Shown here piece after piece: positions 34,325-42,310 of a stretch of DNA of 61,409 bases; within the stretch, counting starts at the first letter, position 1; each line of letters begins with the position of its first letter. The position numbers and the translations under genes were made by a program. The notes beneath the pieces are model-generated. The model did not search any database. It was not told the origin of the DNA and saw nothing but the letters and a program-made list of their open reading frames with translations. Origin of the DNA: Agrococcus sp. KRD186 (GTDB lineage: Bacteria; Actinomycetota; Actinomycetes; Actinomycetales; Microbacteriaceae); NCBI RefSeq assembly GCF_017168255.1, contig NZ_JABFAP010000001.1, positions 260,241 through 321,649 on the forward strand. The letters are read 5' to 3'.

Positions 34325-34588
34325 ATGACCACCGAACGGCAGCTGGGCGCGGCGATCCGGCAGGCCCGCACCAAGGCCGGGCTCACGCAGTCCGAGCTCG
34401 CCGAGCTCGCTGGCGTTTCACGTGCCTTCGTCAGCGGCATGGAGTCCGCCTCGCGGCCCGGCGCCGAGCTCCGGCGCGTGCTCGCGATCCTGCGCGCGCT
34501 CGGGCTCGGCATCATCCTGGAGCGTGACCACGACGACTTCGAGAGTGCGCTCGAGGCGACGCTCAGCGAGTCCGCACAGGAGCGCTGA
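34325..34588 (+). CDS. hipB: HipB-like XRE antitoxin
   Basis: An 87-residue protein with one XRE domain (LGAAIRQARTKAGLTQSELAELAGVSRAFVSGMESASRPGAELRRVLAILRALGLGIIL). HipB dimers bind operator DNA and neutralise HipA. The ATG at 34325 lies 5 bases past a palindrome; a GTG at 34322 is also possible. The stop overlaps the hipA start (TGATG). Confidence 0.85.
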   Translation: MTTERQLGAAIRQARTKAGLTQSELAELAGVSRAFVSGMESASRPGAELRRVLAILRALGLGIILERDHDDFESALEATLSESAQER

Positions 34589-35988
34589 TGGCGGTCCATG
34601 AGCTGCACGTCAGCATCTACGGCAGGCACGCCGGCGTCATCACGCGCTCGGGCGGCAAGGTGCGCTTCGCCTACGACGAGTCCTACGCCGACGACAACGG
34701 CGCGACCCCGCTGTCACTCTCACTGCCGCTCGAGTCGCTCGAGCACCAGCGGCGCCCGGTCATGGCCTACCTCGATGGGCTGCTGCCGGACCACGTGCGC
34801 GTCCGCAGTCGCTGGGCAAAGGAGCACGGGGTCACCGAGGGCGACGTGCTCTCCCTCATCGGCGCGGTCGGCCTCGACGTTGCCGGGGCTGTGCAGTTCC
34901 ACACCGACCCGACCGCCGCGCAGCCCGCCGGCGGACTCCGCCGGATCGACGAGCTCGAGCTCGAGGAGCGCATCCGGCACCTCCGCGAGGACGGCGCCGA
35001 CTGGGCTGCCGGCGACGCTGAGGCGTCCTGGTCGCTCGCCGGCGCGCAGAGCAAGTTCACACTTGCTCGCGACGGCGATCACTGGGCGACCGCGACCGGC
35101 AGCGCACCCTCCACCCACATTCTGAAGCCGGGCATCACCGTGCTCGAGGACCAGGCGCTCATCGAGCACGTCAGCATGCGCGCCCTCTCCGCCGTAGGCC
35201 TGGATGTCGCCCGCACAGAGTACGCCGAGTTCGGGGCAGAGCCAGCCATCATCATCGAGCGCTACGACCGCCGCACGAGACACAGCACGCTCCGGATCCA
35301 TCAGGAGGATCTGACCCAGGCGTTCGCACTCATGCCAGAGCGCAAGTACGAGGACAAGGGCGGCCCGGGTCTGCAGCAGATCGGCCAGCTGCTCGGCGGG
35401 ATCGACACCGAGGGCCGCGACCGCTTCGCGGACGCCATCATCGCCAACTACCTCATCGGGGCCCCCGACGCGCACGCCAAGAACTACTCGCTGCTGCTCG
35501 TGCGTCGCAGCGCCATGCTCGCGCCGCTCTATGACGTCGCATCCGGCCTCACCTACCGCAAGGACGACACCCTGCGCTTCACGAAGGCAGCCATGTCGAT
35601 CGGCGGTGAGCGGCACTTCGGCGCGGTGCAGCCCGAGCACTGGCGGAAGGCCGCGAAGAACCTCGGCGTCGACGCCGGTGGCATGCTCGAGCGTGTGCGA
35701 GAGCTCGCCGGCACGATCCCAGACGCTCTCCGCGACGAGGTCGAGCGACTCCCGCATGAGGCCGCCCGGCAGCGGCTGCGCGACAAGCTCGTGCCCGCCG
35801 CAGCGCGGCTCAGCGCAGACACGCTCGAGTCCCTCGCGACCGTGCGCGAGCGGCGCTGGGCCGAGGGGCGCGCGGCCGCGATCGCCGCAGCCGGCCCCCA
35901 GCCGCGCAGGGGCAAGGGGCTCGGCGGCGGCCAGTTCATGCGCACGCCGCAGCCGCCAACGACAGGCACCCTGCCGTCGCCGTCATGA
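34588..35988 (+). CDS. hipA: HipA-family serine/threonine kinase toxin
   Basis: A 466-residue kinase. The N-terminal HipA_N domain (HVSIYGRHAGVITRSG) is followed by the kinase core: SLAGAQSKFTLARDGDHW (the loop holding the autophosphorylated Ser in E. coli HipA), HILKPGI, the catalytic loop ANYLIGAPDAHAKNYSLLL and the metal Asp in LAPLYDVASGL. E. coli HipA phosphorylates GltX. The C-terminal ~40 residues are a Pro/Gly-rich tail. It is also coupled by ATGA to a transporter gene, unusual for a hip operon. Confidence 0.92.
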   Translation: MAVHELHVSIYGRHAGVITRSGGKVRFAYDESYADDNGATPLSLSLPLESLEHQRRPVMAYLDGLLPDHVRVRSRWAKEHGVTEGDVLSLIGAVGLDVAGAVQFHTDPTAAQPAGGLRRIDELELEERIRHLREDGADWAAGDAEASWSLAGAQSKFTLARDGDHWATATGSAPSTHILKPGITVLEDQALIEHVSMRALSAVGLDVARTEYAEFGAEPAIIIERYDRRTRHSTLRIHQEDLTQAFALMPERKYEDKGGPGLQQIGQLLGGIDTEGRDRFADAIIANYLIGAPDAHAKNYSLLLVRRSAMLAPLYDVASGLTYRKDDTLRFTKAAMSIGGERHFGAVQPEHWRKAAKNLGVDAGGMLERVRELAGTIPDALRDEVERLPHEAARQRLRDKLVPAAARLSADTLESLATVRERRWAEGRAAAIAAAGPQPRRGKGLGGGQFMRTPQPPTTGTLPSPS

Positions 35989-37259
35989 GCACACCAGCCG
36001 AACGCTCGCATCCAACGCCCCGACGTATCCGAGCGGCCCGCATGGGCGGCGGGTTCTGGCGCTTCTGGAGCGTCGAGCTCGCGACCGAGACCGGCCTCGG
36101 CCTCGCCGTCATCGCCCTGCAGACGATGGTCGTGCTCGACCTGGGTGGGGGAGCGACCGAGGTCGGCTGGCTCTCCTCCGCCCGCTGGCTGCCCTACATG
36201 GTGCTCGGGCTGATGGTCGGCGCGATCGTCGAGCGGATGCGTCGGCGCACGGTCATGATCGTCAGCGACGTCGTGCGCGCGGTCGTCCTGGGCGGCCTCG
36301 CGGCTGTCTGGCTGCTCGGCGGCGGCGCGCTGTGGGTGCTGCTGCTGGCCGTCGTGCTGCTCGGCACCGCGAGCCTCGTGAACGACGCGGCCTCGCAGGC
36401 GTTCGTGCCGCGCCTGGTCGGCCGCGACCGGCTGCTGGCCGCGCACCAGCGGCTCGACATCGGCTCCAACGCGGCGCAGTCGGCCGGGCCGGCGGTCTCG
36501 GGCATCGTGATCGCCTGGCTCGGGGCACCCATCTCGCTGCTGCTGGCCGCAGGCGCGCACCTGGTCTCGGCCCTGGTGCTCTCGACGCTGCCGGCCGACG
36601 AGCGACTGCCGCGGCGCCCTCACGGTCTGGGGCGCTCGATCGCGCACGGCCTGCGCTTCGTGCACCGGCATCCGCGTCTGGGTCCCTTCGCGCGCTGGAC
36701 GCACGTCTGGTTCCTCTGCAACGGCGCCGCCATGACGCTGCTGGTGCCGCTCGTGCTGCTCGAGCTCGAGGCCGGGCCAGCGGGCCTTGGCCTCGCGCTC
36801 GGCGTGCTGGGCGGGGCGACGCTCGCGGGCACGGCGCTCGCGGGCGTGATCGGCTCGCGCCTGGGCGCTGCACGCACCATCATCGTCAGCCGCGTGACCT
36901 CGCCCATCGCGTGGAGCGCCGTCGCGCTCAGCGCCTTCGCGGGCGACGTGCTCATCGCCGGGCTCGCGATGGGGGTGCTGCTGGCGGGGCTGGCGCTCGT
37001 CGGGGTCGGCATGGGCATCGGCAACCCGAGCGAGATGGCGCTGCGGCAGCGCGCGACGCCCGACCGCATGCAGGCGCGCATGAACGCCACCATGCGCACC
37101 GTCAACCGCGCGATGATCGTGGTCGCGGCGCCGCTCGCCGGGCTGCTGGGCGATGCGATCGGCTTCGGGCCCGCGCTCGCGATCGTCTGCGCGGGCTTCG
37201 CGATCGCGGCGATCGGGCTTGCGCTCTCCCCGCTCGCGCGCGGTAGCGTGACGGCATGA
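35985..37259 (+). CDS. MFS-family efflux transporter
   Basis: A 424-residue protein with 12 predicted helices, of the MFS_3/EntS-like type (RFWSVELATETGLGLAVIALQTMVVLDLGGG; GAIVERMRRRTVMIVSDVVRA is the loop 2-3 signature). The substrate is unknown. The start overlaps the hipA stop (ATGA) and the end overlaps the next small gene (ATGA), so hipB-hipA-MFS-PLDc_N reads as one translationally coupled operon. Confidence 0.85.
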   Translation: MSTPAERSHPTPRRIRAARMGGGFWRFWSVELATETGLGLAVIALQTMVVLDLGGGATEVGWLSSARWLPYMVLGLMVGAIVERMRRRTVMIVSDVVRAVVLGGLAAVWLLGGGALWVLLLAVVLLGTASLVNDAASQAFVPRLVGRDRLLAAHQRLDIGSNAAQSAGPAVSGIVIAWLGAPISLLLAAGAHLVSALVLSTLPADERLPRRPHGLGRSIAHGLRFVHRHPRLGPFARWTHVWFLCNGAAMTLLVPLVLLELEAGPAGLGLALGVLGGATLAGTALAGVIGSRLGAARTIIVSRVTSPIAWSAVALSAFAGDVLIAGLAMGVLLAGLALVGVGMGIGNPSEMALRQRATPDRMQARMNATMRTVNRAMIVVAAPLAGLLGDAIGFGPALAIVCAGFAIAAIGLALSPLARGSVTA

Positions 37260-37510
37260 TCGTCCACGCGTCGACTTCGCTGCCGAACCCGCTGCTGCCG
37301 GCCGGCTACGACCTCATCTGGTCAGGCATCGTGCTGGTGGTGGTCGTGCTGGCGGTCACGGCGCTGTGGCAGGCGCTGCGGTCGAAGCACTACAGCGGCG
37401 GCCAGCAGCTCATGTGGGCGCTGCTGATCGTGGTCGCGCCGGTGCTCGGCGCACTCGCCTGGTTCGTGCTCGGGCGCCCCTCGCGGGCGACCGCGCCGGC
37501 CTCCTCGTAG
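37256..37510 (+). CDS. small membrane protein with PLDc_N domain
   Basis: An 84-residue protein with two helices (YDLIWSGIVLVVVVLAVTALW and QLMWALLIVVAPVLGALAWFVLG). The second carries the W...(I/V)...P..G...WF.GRP motif of the phospholipase D/nuclease N-terminal family. The function of free-standing versions is unknown. Its 3' end is part of a 23-bp tandem repeat. Confidence 0.75.
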   Translation: MIVHASTSLPNPLLPAGYDLIWSGIVLVVVVLAVTALWQALRSKHYSGGQQLMWALLIVVAPVLGALAWFVLGRPSRATAPASS

Positions 37511-37559
37511 CGGCCGCGCCGGCCTCCGCGTAGCGGCCGCGCCGGCCTCCGCGTAGCGG
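37491..37559 (+). repeat. 23-bp tandem repeat, 3 copies, across a stop codon
   Basis: The unit CCGCGCCGGCCTCC(T/G)CGTAGCGG occurs three times without gaps. The first unit covers the end and TAG stop of the PLDc_N gene, so each unit repeats that stop. Confidence 0.9.
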
Positions 37560-37694
37560 CCCTCTCCACCCGCTCGCAGCCGCGGCCGCAGGCCCGGATT
37601 CTGGGGGCTTGCAGCGCCTCCCGATCGGGTGCACGCTTCGGATGGCGACGCCAGTCGCGTCACGCATCACCCCTCAACGACGAGGATCCCATCC

Positions 37695-38810
37695 ATGTCT
37701 CGATTCCGCACCCCAGCGGCGGCCGCAGCGGCCGCAGTAGCACTCGGCCTCAGCCTGCTCGCGGTCGTCCCCGCGCAAGCAGCTCCGCCCTCAGACGAGG
37801 TCGTCACCATCGCGACCGGCCTCGACAACCCGCGCCAGCTCTCGATCGGGCCGGCCGGCACCCTCTACGTCGCCGAGGCAGGCAGCGACGCCGACTGCGT
37901 GGCAATCCCTGGCGCCACTGACGAGTTCGAGTACTGCGGCCTCACCGGCTCAGTGACCGCCGTGCGCGGCGGTGAGCAGTGGCGGGCCGTCACCGGCCTG
38001 CCAGCGCTCGCCTTCAACGGCGAGATCATGGGCACCTCCGACGTCGACGTGCGCGGCAACAGCATCGCCGTGCTGATCGGCGGCATGGCCGGCGCCGCGA
38101 GCGTGCGCGACAGCCTGTCCGCGGAGTTCGCCGACTTCGGCACGCTGCAGACCGGCTCGCTGCGGTCAGCACCACTGACGGCAGCCGACCTGACCCTCCG
38201 GGCCGACCTCAACGCATCCGAGGTCATGTATGACCCCGACGGCTTCGGACCCGACAGCAACGCGGTCGGCCTGGCAGCGCTCGACGCCAAGCACTGGGCA
38301 GTCACCGACGCGGGCGCCAACGCGCTGCGGATCGTGGGCGCGAACGGCGAGGAGACCCTCGCGGTGTTCCCGAACGGCGACGAGGTGCCGAACCCGTTCG
38401 GACCGGGCATGATCCCGCCGCAGGCGGTGCCCACGGATGTGGTGGTCGGCCCCGACGGCGCCTACTACGTCTCGCAGCTGACCGGGTTCCCGTTCCCGAC
38501 CGGAACCTCGACCATCTGGCGCGTGACGCCTGACGGCGACGTCTCGGCCTACGCGACCGGCCTGACGATGGTGACCAGCCTCGCTTGGAAGGACGACACG
38601 CTCTACGCCGTGCAGCTCGACGACGGCAACTTCTTCGACGGGCACCTCGGCTCGGTGCGCGAGATCACGCCCGGTGGCTCGATGCACGCGGCGGTCGCCG
38701 ACGGGCTCTCGGCGCCGTACGGCATCGCGATCCGCGGCAATGCAATGTACGTCTCGCTCGACACCATCTCGACCGGCGAGGGTTCGGTGGTGCAGCTCGA
38801 TCTGCGCTGA
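37695..38810 (+). CDS. ScyD/ScyE-family secreted beta-propeller protein
   Basis: A 371-residue protein with a Sec signal peptide (MSRFRTPAAAAAAAVALGLS, then AVVPAQA before APPSD). The body has repeated blades such as IATGLDNPRQLSIGPAGTLYVAEAG, TDVVVGPDGAYYVSQL, TSLAWKDDTLYAVQL and SAPYGIAIRGNAMYVSLD. ScyD/ScyE proteins are NHL-like propellers named from cyanobacterial scytonemin clusters, and those in actinobacteria have no proven role. The ATG at 37695 is chosen from the signal peptide. Its last codons are tandemly repeated past the stop. Confidence 0.8.
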   Translation: MSRFRTPAAAAAAAVALGLSLLAVVPAQAAPPSDEVVTIATGLDNPRQLSIGPAGTLYVAEAGSDADCVAIPGATDEFEYCGLTGSVTAVRGGEQWRAVTGLPALAFNGEIMGTSDVDVRGNSIAVLIGGMAGAASVRDSLSAEFADFGTLQTGSLRSAPLTAADLTLRADLNASEVMYDPDGFGPDSNAVGLAALDAKHWAVTDAGANALRIVGANGEETLAVFPNGDEVPNPFGPGMIPPQAVPTDVVVGPDGAYYVSQLTGFPFPTGTSTIWRVTPDGDVSAYATGLTMVTSLAWKDDTLYAVQLDDGNFFDGHLGSVREITPGGSMHAAVADGLSAPYGIAIRGNAMYVSLDTISTGEGSVVQLDLR

Positions 38811-38830
38811 CTGATCTGCGCTGACTGATC
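38799..38830 (+). repeat. 14-bp tandem repeat across a stop codon
   Basis: GATCTGCGCTGACT occurs twice in a row (38799-38812 and 38813-38826) plus GATC. The first unit holds the TGA stop of the ScyD/E-like gene. Confidence 0.9.
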
Positions 38831-38889
38831 GCCACAGCGTGATCTGGGCCGCGACACCCGCGCGGGAGACCCCGCGTAGGCTCGCGCAC

Positions 38890-39351
38890 ATGGCCCAGGT
38901 CACGCTGCTGTGCGGGCCCGCGTGCGCGGGCAAGTCGACCCTCGCGCGCGAGCTCGAGGCCGCCGGCGCGCTCGTGCTCTCCTACGACCGTGAGGCCTGG
39001 GCGCGCGGCGTGCGCGACGGGCGGCCCTCGCAGCAGCTCGTGCACGAGATCGACGACGACTTCCACCGGCAGCTCGCCGATGCCGTCGCCGCCGAGCGCC
39101 CGGTGGTGCTCGACGCGTCCCTCTCGACCCGCGGCGTGCGGGATCGGTGGCGGATGCGCTGCGGCGCCATGGGCGTGCAGGTCGAGCTGGTCGTCGTGCG
39201 CGCGCCGCTCGAGTCGCTGCTGGAGCGCTCGCACGAGCGCGAGCCCGGCCCCGAGTCGGTCGTGCTCAGCGACGAGGAGCTGCGCGACTACGTCGCCGGC
39301 TTCGAGTGGCCCGGCGACGACGAGCGGCACCGCACGGTCGACACGGACTGA
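38890..39351 (+). CDS. AAA_33-type P-loop kinase
   Basis: A 153-residue protein with Walker A LLCGPACAGKSTLAREL, then SYDREAW (the residue after strand 2 typical of zeta-toxin/gluconate-kinase-like P-loop kinases), VVLDASLSTRGVRDRWR and VELVVVRAPLESLLERSHERE. It likely phosphorylates a small molecule; the substrate cannot be told. The ATG at 38890 matches the fold start. Confidence 0.75.
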   Translation: MAQVTLLCGPACAGKSTLARELEAAGALVLSYDREAWARGVRDGRPSQQLVHEIDDDFHRQLADAVAAERPVVLDASLSTRGVRDRWRMRCGAMGVQVELVVVRAPLESLLERSHEREPGPESVVLSDEELRDYVAGFEWPGDDERHRTVDTD

Positions 39352-39536
39352 CCGCCGATCGGGCCTCCGGCACGCTCGCCGATCCGGTCGCTGGCGCGGT
39401 CGCCGATCGGGGCGCTGTGCGACCGCCGATCCGGCCTCTGTCGTCACCGCTGATCTGCCCGGGTCGGACCCGTCTGCGCGGGCCTGGACGACGCATCCGC
39501 CCGGGTCTACGCTGACGCCGAACAGGGAGGCGCGCC
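39352..39536 (+). other. intergenic region with CCGATC repeats
   Basis: No gene is seen. The stretch 39354-39450 has five degenerate copies of GCCGATC(C/G)GG-type words at irregular spacing. Their function is unknown. Confidence 0.4.
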
Positions 39537-40142
39537 ATGGGCGATGCGGGATTCCTCACGGAGCCGGCGCGGAGCGCCGCCGTCGACGCGATGTACGCCG
39601 ACGACCGCGAGCAGGACGGCTACGTGATGAACCTCACGCGCGTGTGGGCGCACGCGCCGGCCGTCTACGATGCGTGGTCGGCGTTCGCGGTCGCCGCGGC
39701 CGAGGCGGCGGGCCTGAGCTTCCGCATGAAGGGCGTGATCGTGAGCGCGGTCGCCTCGGAGCTGGGCGACTCGTACTGCTCGTACGCGTGGGGCACCCGG
39801 CTGGCCGCGGCGGCGGGGGAGGAGGTCGCCGCCACCGTGCTGCGCGGCGAGGAGGCCGGCCGCCACGACGACGGCCTCGACGCCCGCGAGCGCGCCGTCG
39901 CAGCCTGGGCCCGGCGGCTCGTCGACGACCCCAGCGGCACCGGGCCGGCCGAGGTCGCGGCGCTGCGCGCGGTCGGCTACGACGACCGGCAGATCGTGGG
40001 CCTGAGCGCCTACATCGGCTCGCGGATCGCCTTCGCCACCGTCAACGGCGCCCTCGGGGCCGCACCCGATGCCGAGCTGCACGCATCCGCCCCCGACGCC
40101 GTGCGCGAGGCCATCACGTGGGGCCGGGCGCCCGCGCGCTGA
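39537..40142 (+). CDS. carboxymuconolactone decarboxylase (AhpD-like) family protein
   Basis: A 201-residue all-helical protein of the CMD fold. FRMKGVIVSAVASELGDSYCSYAWGTRLAAAAGEEVAATVLRGEEAG matches the conserved helix pair, but it has one Cys (YCSY) rather than the C-x-x-C of AhpD, so peroxidase activity is doubtful. A second repeat is visible in DARERAVAAWARRLVDDP. The product is cytosolic. Confidence 0.75.
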   Translation: MGDAGFLTEPARSAAVDAMYADDREQDGYVMNLTRVWAHAPAVYDAWSAFAVAAAEAAGLSFRMKGVIVSAVASELGDSYCSYAWGTRLAAAAGEEVAATVLRGEEAGRHDDGLDARERAVAAWARRLVDDPSGTGPAEVAALRAVGYDDRQIVGLSAYIGSRIAFATVNGALGAAPDAELHASAPDAVREAITWGRAPAR

Positions 40143-40159
40143 CCTGCCAGGATGGGCGC

Positions 40160-40579
40160 ATGGAACCCGCCGTCGCCCTCTCGCTCGGCTCGCTGCTGCT
40201 GATGCTCGGCTCGCTGGCGATCGGCATCCTCGTGCACCTGATCGGGTTGGGCCGCATCGCGCCGAAGCTCGCGCTCGGGCTGCCCGGCCGGCGACTGCGG
40301 ACGGATGCGCGGGTGTACGCGGGCACGCACCGCGCGGCCACGCCGCTCACCTGGCTCACTGCGGCGGTCGCCGCGGTAGCGGCCGCCGGCGCGCTGGTGG
40401 CCGGCGCGCAGGGGAGCACCGACGAATCTGCCGTGCTGCTCGCGCTCGCCGCCATCGTGCTCGTCGTCGGCCTCACGCTCGCCACCTGGCGGGCGCACAC
40501 GGCGCTCGGCGACGATGCACTGCGGGGCGATGACCCCGACGGCGACGCGCTGCGCGGCGACAGGCCCGGCGTTCGCTGA
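40160..40579 (+). CDS. SdpI-like integral membrane protein
   Basis: A 139-residue protein with three or four helices. GLPGRRLRTDARVYAGTHRAATPLTWL between the first two resembles the conserved cytosolic motif of SdpI/YhfL-type proteins (GxRT...W...HR). The C-terminal tail holds an ALRGDDPDGDALRGD duplication. The function is unknown; SdpI of Bacillus is an immunity and signalling protein. The final codons are repeated three times past the stop. Confidence 0.6.
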   Translation: MEPAVALSLGSLLLMLGSLAIGILVHLIGLGRIAPKLALGLPGRRLRTDARVYAGTHRAATPLTWLTAAVAAVAAAGALVAGAQGSTDESAVLLALAAIVLVVGLTLATWRAHTALGDDALRGDDPDGDALRGDRPGVR

Positions 40580-40650
40580 CGCCGGTCGACGGGCCCGACG
40601 TTCGCTGACGCCGGTCGACGGGCCCGGCGTTCGCTGACGCCGGTCGACGG
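40564..40650 (+). repeat. 29-bp tandem repeat, 3 copies, across a stop codon
   Basis: The unit GCCCG(G/A)CGTTCGCTGACGCC + GGTCGACGG occurs three times in a row, followed by a partial fourth. The first unit contains the TGA stop of the SdpI-like gene. Each unit contains GGCGTTCGCTGACGCC, which can fold into a small hairpin. Confidence 0.9.
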
Positions 40651-40717
40651 GCCCGCGCCGCAGACCGATCTCTCGCCCGCGAGCCCGGGAAGCCCTGCCA
40701 GATCCGCCCGGATTTGC

Positions 40718-40723
40718 TAGAAT
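40718..40723 (+). promoter_or_regulatory. extended -10 of the gdx operon
   Basis: TGC-TAGAAT gives an extended -10 element about 25 bases ahead of the riboswitch, placing the transcript start near 40730. Confidence 0.5.
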
Positions 40724-40746
40724 CTGAGCTGGATCCGAGGCTGGGT

Positions 40747-40789
40747 CCGCGGACGAGGGAGCCGTACCCGCATCGCGACAAGACGGCCG
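40747..40789 (+). promoter_or_regulatory. guanidine-III (ykkC-III) riboswitch
   Basis: GGACGAGG...GCCGTACCCG...GACAAGACGGC is nearly the published guanidine-III consensus: two helices joined in a pseudoknot, with the invariant ACGAGG, CCGUACCC and ACAAGACGG segments in the right order and spacing. It ends 2 bases before the ribosome site AAGGA of the first SMR gene, fitting control of translation start by guanidinium. Confidence 0.92.
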
Positions 40790-40801
40790 GAAGGACTCGT
40801 C

Positions 40802-41116
40802 ATGTCTTGGATCATCCTGCTCGTCTCCGGCCTGCTCGAGGCGGTGTGGGCATCCGCCATGCAGGCCTCGAAGGGCTTCAAGAAGTGGAAGCCGACCGTG
40901 CTGTTCGTCGGCGCGATGGTGCTCTCGATGGGCGGGCTCGCGTGGGCGATGCTCGAGATTCCCACCGGCACCGCCTACGCCGTCTGGGTGGGCGTCGGCG
41001 CCGTCGCGACCGTGCTGCTGCAGCTCGCGCGCGGCAAGGAGCGACTCACGCTCGTGCGCTCGCTGCTGCTCGTGCTGCTGGTGGGCAGCCTCGTCGGCCT
41101 GAAGCTGGTGAGCTGA
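40802..41116 (+). CDS. gdx: SMR-family guanidinium exporter subunit (Gdx/SugE type)
   Basis: A 104-residue protein with four helices. The conserved Glu13 is in WIILLVSGLLEAVWA, and the third helix holds GTAYAVWVGVGAV, the SugE/Gdx signature. Gdx proteins export guanidinium in exchange for protons. Placement under a guanidine-III riboswitch supports this substrate over broad drug export. It is followed after 1 base by a second SMR gene, so the pair may act as a heterodimer with fixed opposite topologies. Confidence 0.93.
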   Translation: MSWIILLVSGLLEAVWASAMQASKGFKKWKPTVLFVGAMVLSMGGLAWAMLEIPTGTAYAVWVGVGAVATVLLQLARGKERLTLVRSLLLVLLVGSLVGLKLVS

Positions 41117-41117
41117 G

Positions 41118-41531
41118 ATGCGCCCCCGCACCGCATGGATCGTGCTGTTCGCCAGCGCCGTGCTCGAGGCCGTCTGGGCGACCGCGCTCGGGCAGTCAGA
41201 GGGCTTCACCCGGCTCGCGCCATCGATCGTCTTCGTCGTCGCCGGCATCGCCAGCTTCATCGGCCTCGAGCGGGCAGTGCGGGTGATCCCGCTGGCGACC
41301 GGCTACGCCGTCTGGACGGGCGTCGGGGGAGCGCTCACCGTCCTCTGGGCGCTCGCGACCGGCGCGCAGCCGTTCAACCCGCTGATGCTACTCTTCCTCG
41401 CCGGCATCCTGGTGGCGGTCGCGGGCCTCGCGCTCACCGAGCGCGCCGAGCCCGCCTCGCCTGCCGAGGCCGCCGAGCCCGCCTCGCCCGCCGAGCCCGC
41501 GCAGCCCGACACACCCGCCGACCCCGCGTAA
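41118..41531 (+). CDS. gdx: SMR-family guanidinium exporter subunit, second partner
   Basis: A 137-residue protein, four helices with Glu17 in WIVLFASAVLEAVWATALGQ and GYAVWTGVGGALTVLWALATG. Beyond the usual ~105 residues it has a low-complexity Glu/Pro/Ala tail (ERAEPASPAEAAEPASPAEP). It partners the SMR protein encoded just upstream in the same riboswitch-controlled operon. Confidence 0.9.
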   Translation: MRPRTAWIVLFASAVLEAVWATALGQSEGFTRLAPSIVFVVAGIASFIGLERAVRVIPLATGYAVWTGVGGALTVLWALATGAQPFNPLMLLFLAGILVAVAGLALTERAEPASPAEAAEPASPAEPAQPDTPADPA

Positions 41532-41573
41532 GCGCCATCGCTCCGCACGCCGCCCCCGCGTAGCGCGGCCGGT

Positions 41574-41634
41574 GCAGGTATACGGCGGTTTGCCCTTCGC
41601 CGCGCTCGCCAAGAGCAACGCGCCCTATACCTGC
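41574..41634 (+). repeat. inverted repeat with TATACGGCGGTTTGC core, copy 1
   Basis: Arms GCAGGTATA (41574-41582) and TATACCTGC (41626-41634) flank 43 bases. TATACGGCGGTTTGC is shared with a second copy at 58487-58542. It lies between the convergent gdx pair and cysE and might end transcription on both sides. A GC-rich simple repeat (GGGCGCCGGGCGC) follows to 41685. Confidence 0.75.
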
Positions 41635-41697
41635 CGGGCGCCGGGCGCCGGGCGCGGGGCGCCGGGCGCGGGGCGCCGGGCGCACAGCCCCGCCCTC

Positions 41698-42252
41698 CTA
41701 GATCGAGTACTCGATCTGCGGCAGCTCCGCGGGCGAGAGCTCCGAGACCACCTTCGCGGGCATCCCCACGAGCGTCACGCCCGACGGCGCGTCGTGCAGC
41801 ACCACCGCGTTCGCGCCCACCTTCACGTCGTCGCCGAGCGCGATCGGCCCGAGGATCTTCGCGCCCGCCCCCACCAGCACACGGTGCCCGAGCGTCGGGT
41901 GGCGCTTGACGGCGGCGTTCGCCGTGCCGCCCAGGGTCACCCCGTGGTACAGCATCACGTCGTCGCCGGTCTCGGCGGTCTCGCCGATCACCACACCCAT
42001 GCCGTGGTCGATGAAGAAGCGGCGGCCGAGCCGCGCCCCCGGGTGGATCTCGACGCCGGTGAGGAACCGCATCCACTGACTGCCTGCCCGCGCGAGCGGC
42101 CGCGCACCGGCATGCCAGAGGCGGTGATGGATGCGGTGGGCCCACACCGCGTGCAGGGTCGAGTAGGTGAGCGCGACCGTCACGCTGCCGTGCGCAGCGG
42201 GGTCGTGGCGCTTGGCGTTCTCGATGTCCTCACGGATGTTGAGCAGGCCCAA
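41698..42252 (-). CDS. cysE: serine O-acetyltransferase (EpsC/short form)
   Basis: A 184-residue enzyme making O-acetylserine. The left-handed beta-helix hexapeptides are clear ([41 protein letters not shown]), with catalytic His in [14 protein letters not shown] and YHGVTLGG. The N-terminal helical part is short, as in the EpsC group. It is 58 bases downstream of cysK on the same strand, so the two cysteine steps are co-transcribed. Confidence 0.93.
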   Translation of the reverse strand: MGLLNIREDIENAKRHDPAAHGSVTVALTYSTLHAVWAHRIHHRLWHAGARPLARAGSQWMRFLTGVEIHPGARLGRRFFIDHGMGVVIGETAETGDDVMLYHGVTLGGTANAAVKRHPTLGHRVLVGAGAKILGPIALGDDVKVGANAVVLHDAPSGVTLVGMPAKVVSELSPAELPQIEYSI

Positions 42253-42310
42253 CCGATCCTCCTTCGTCGTGCGGTGGGGGCGGATGCGTGTCCCGGCCCG
42301 GCGGTCCGGC

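Noticed and set aside
37491-37559. Possible CRISPR array (short repeats of 23 bp)
   Set aside because: The units are directly adjacent without spacers and no cas gene is present. The 29-bp repeats at 40564-40650 fail for the same reason.
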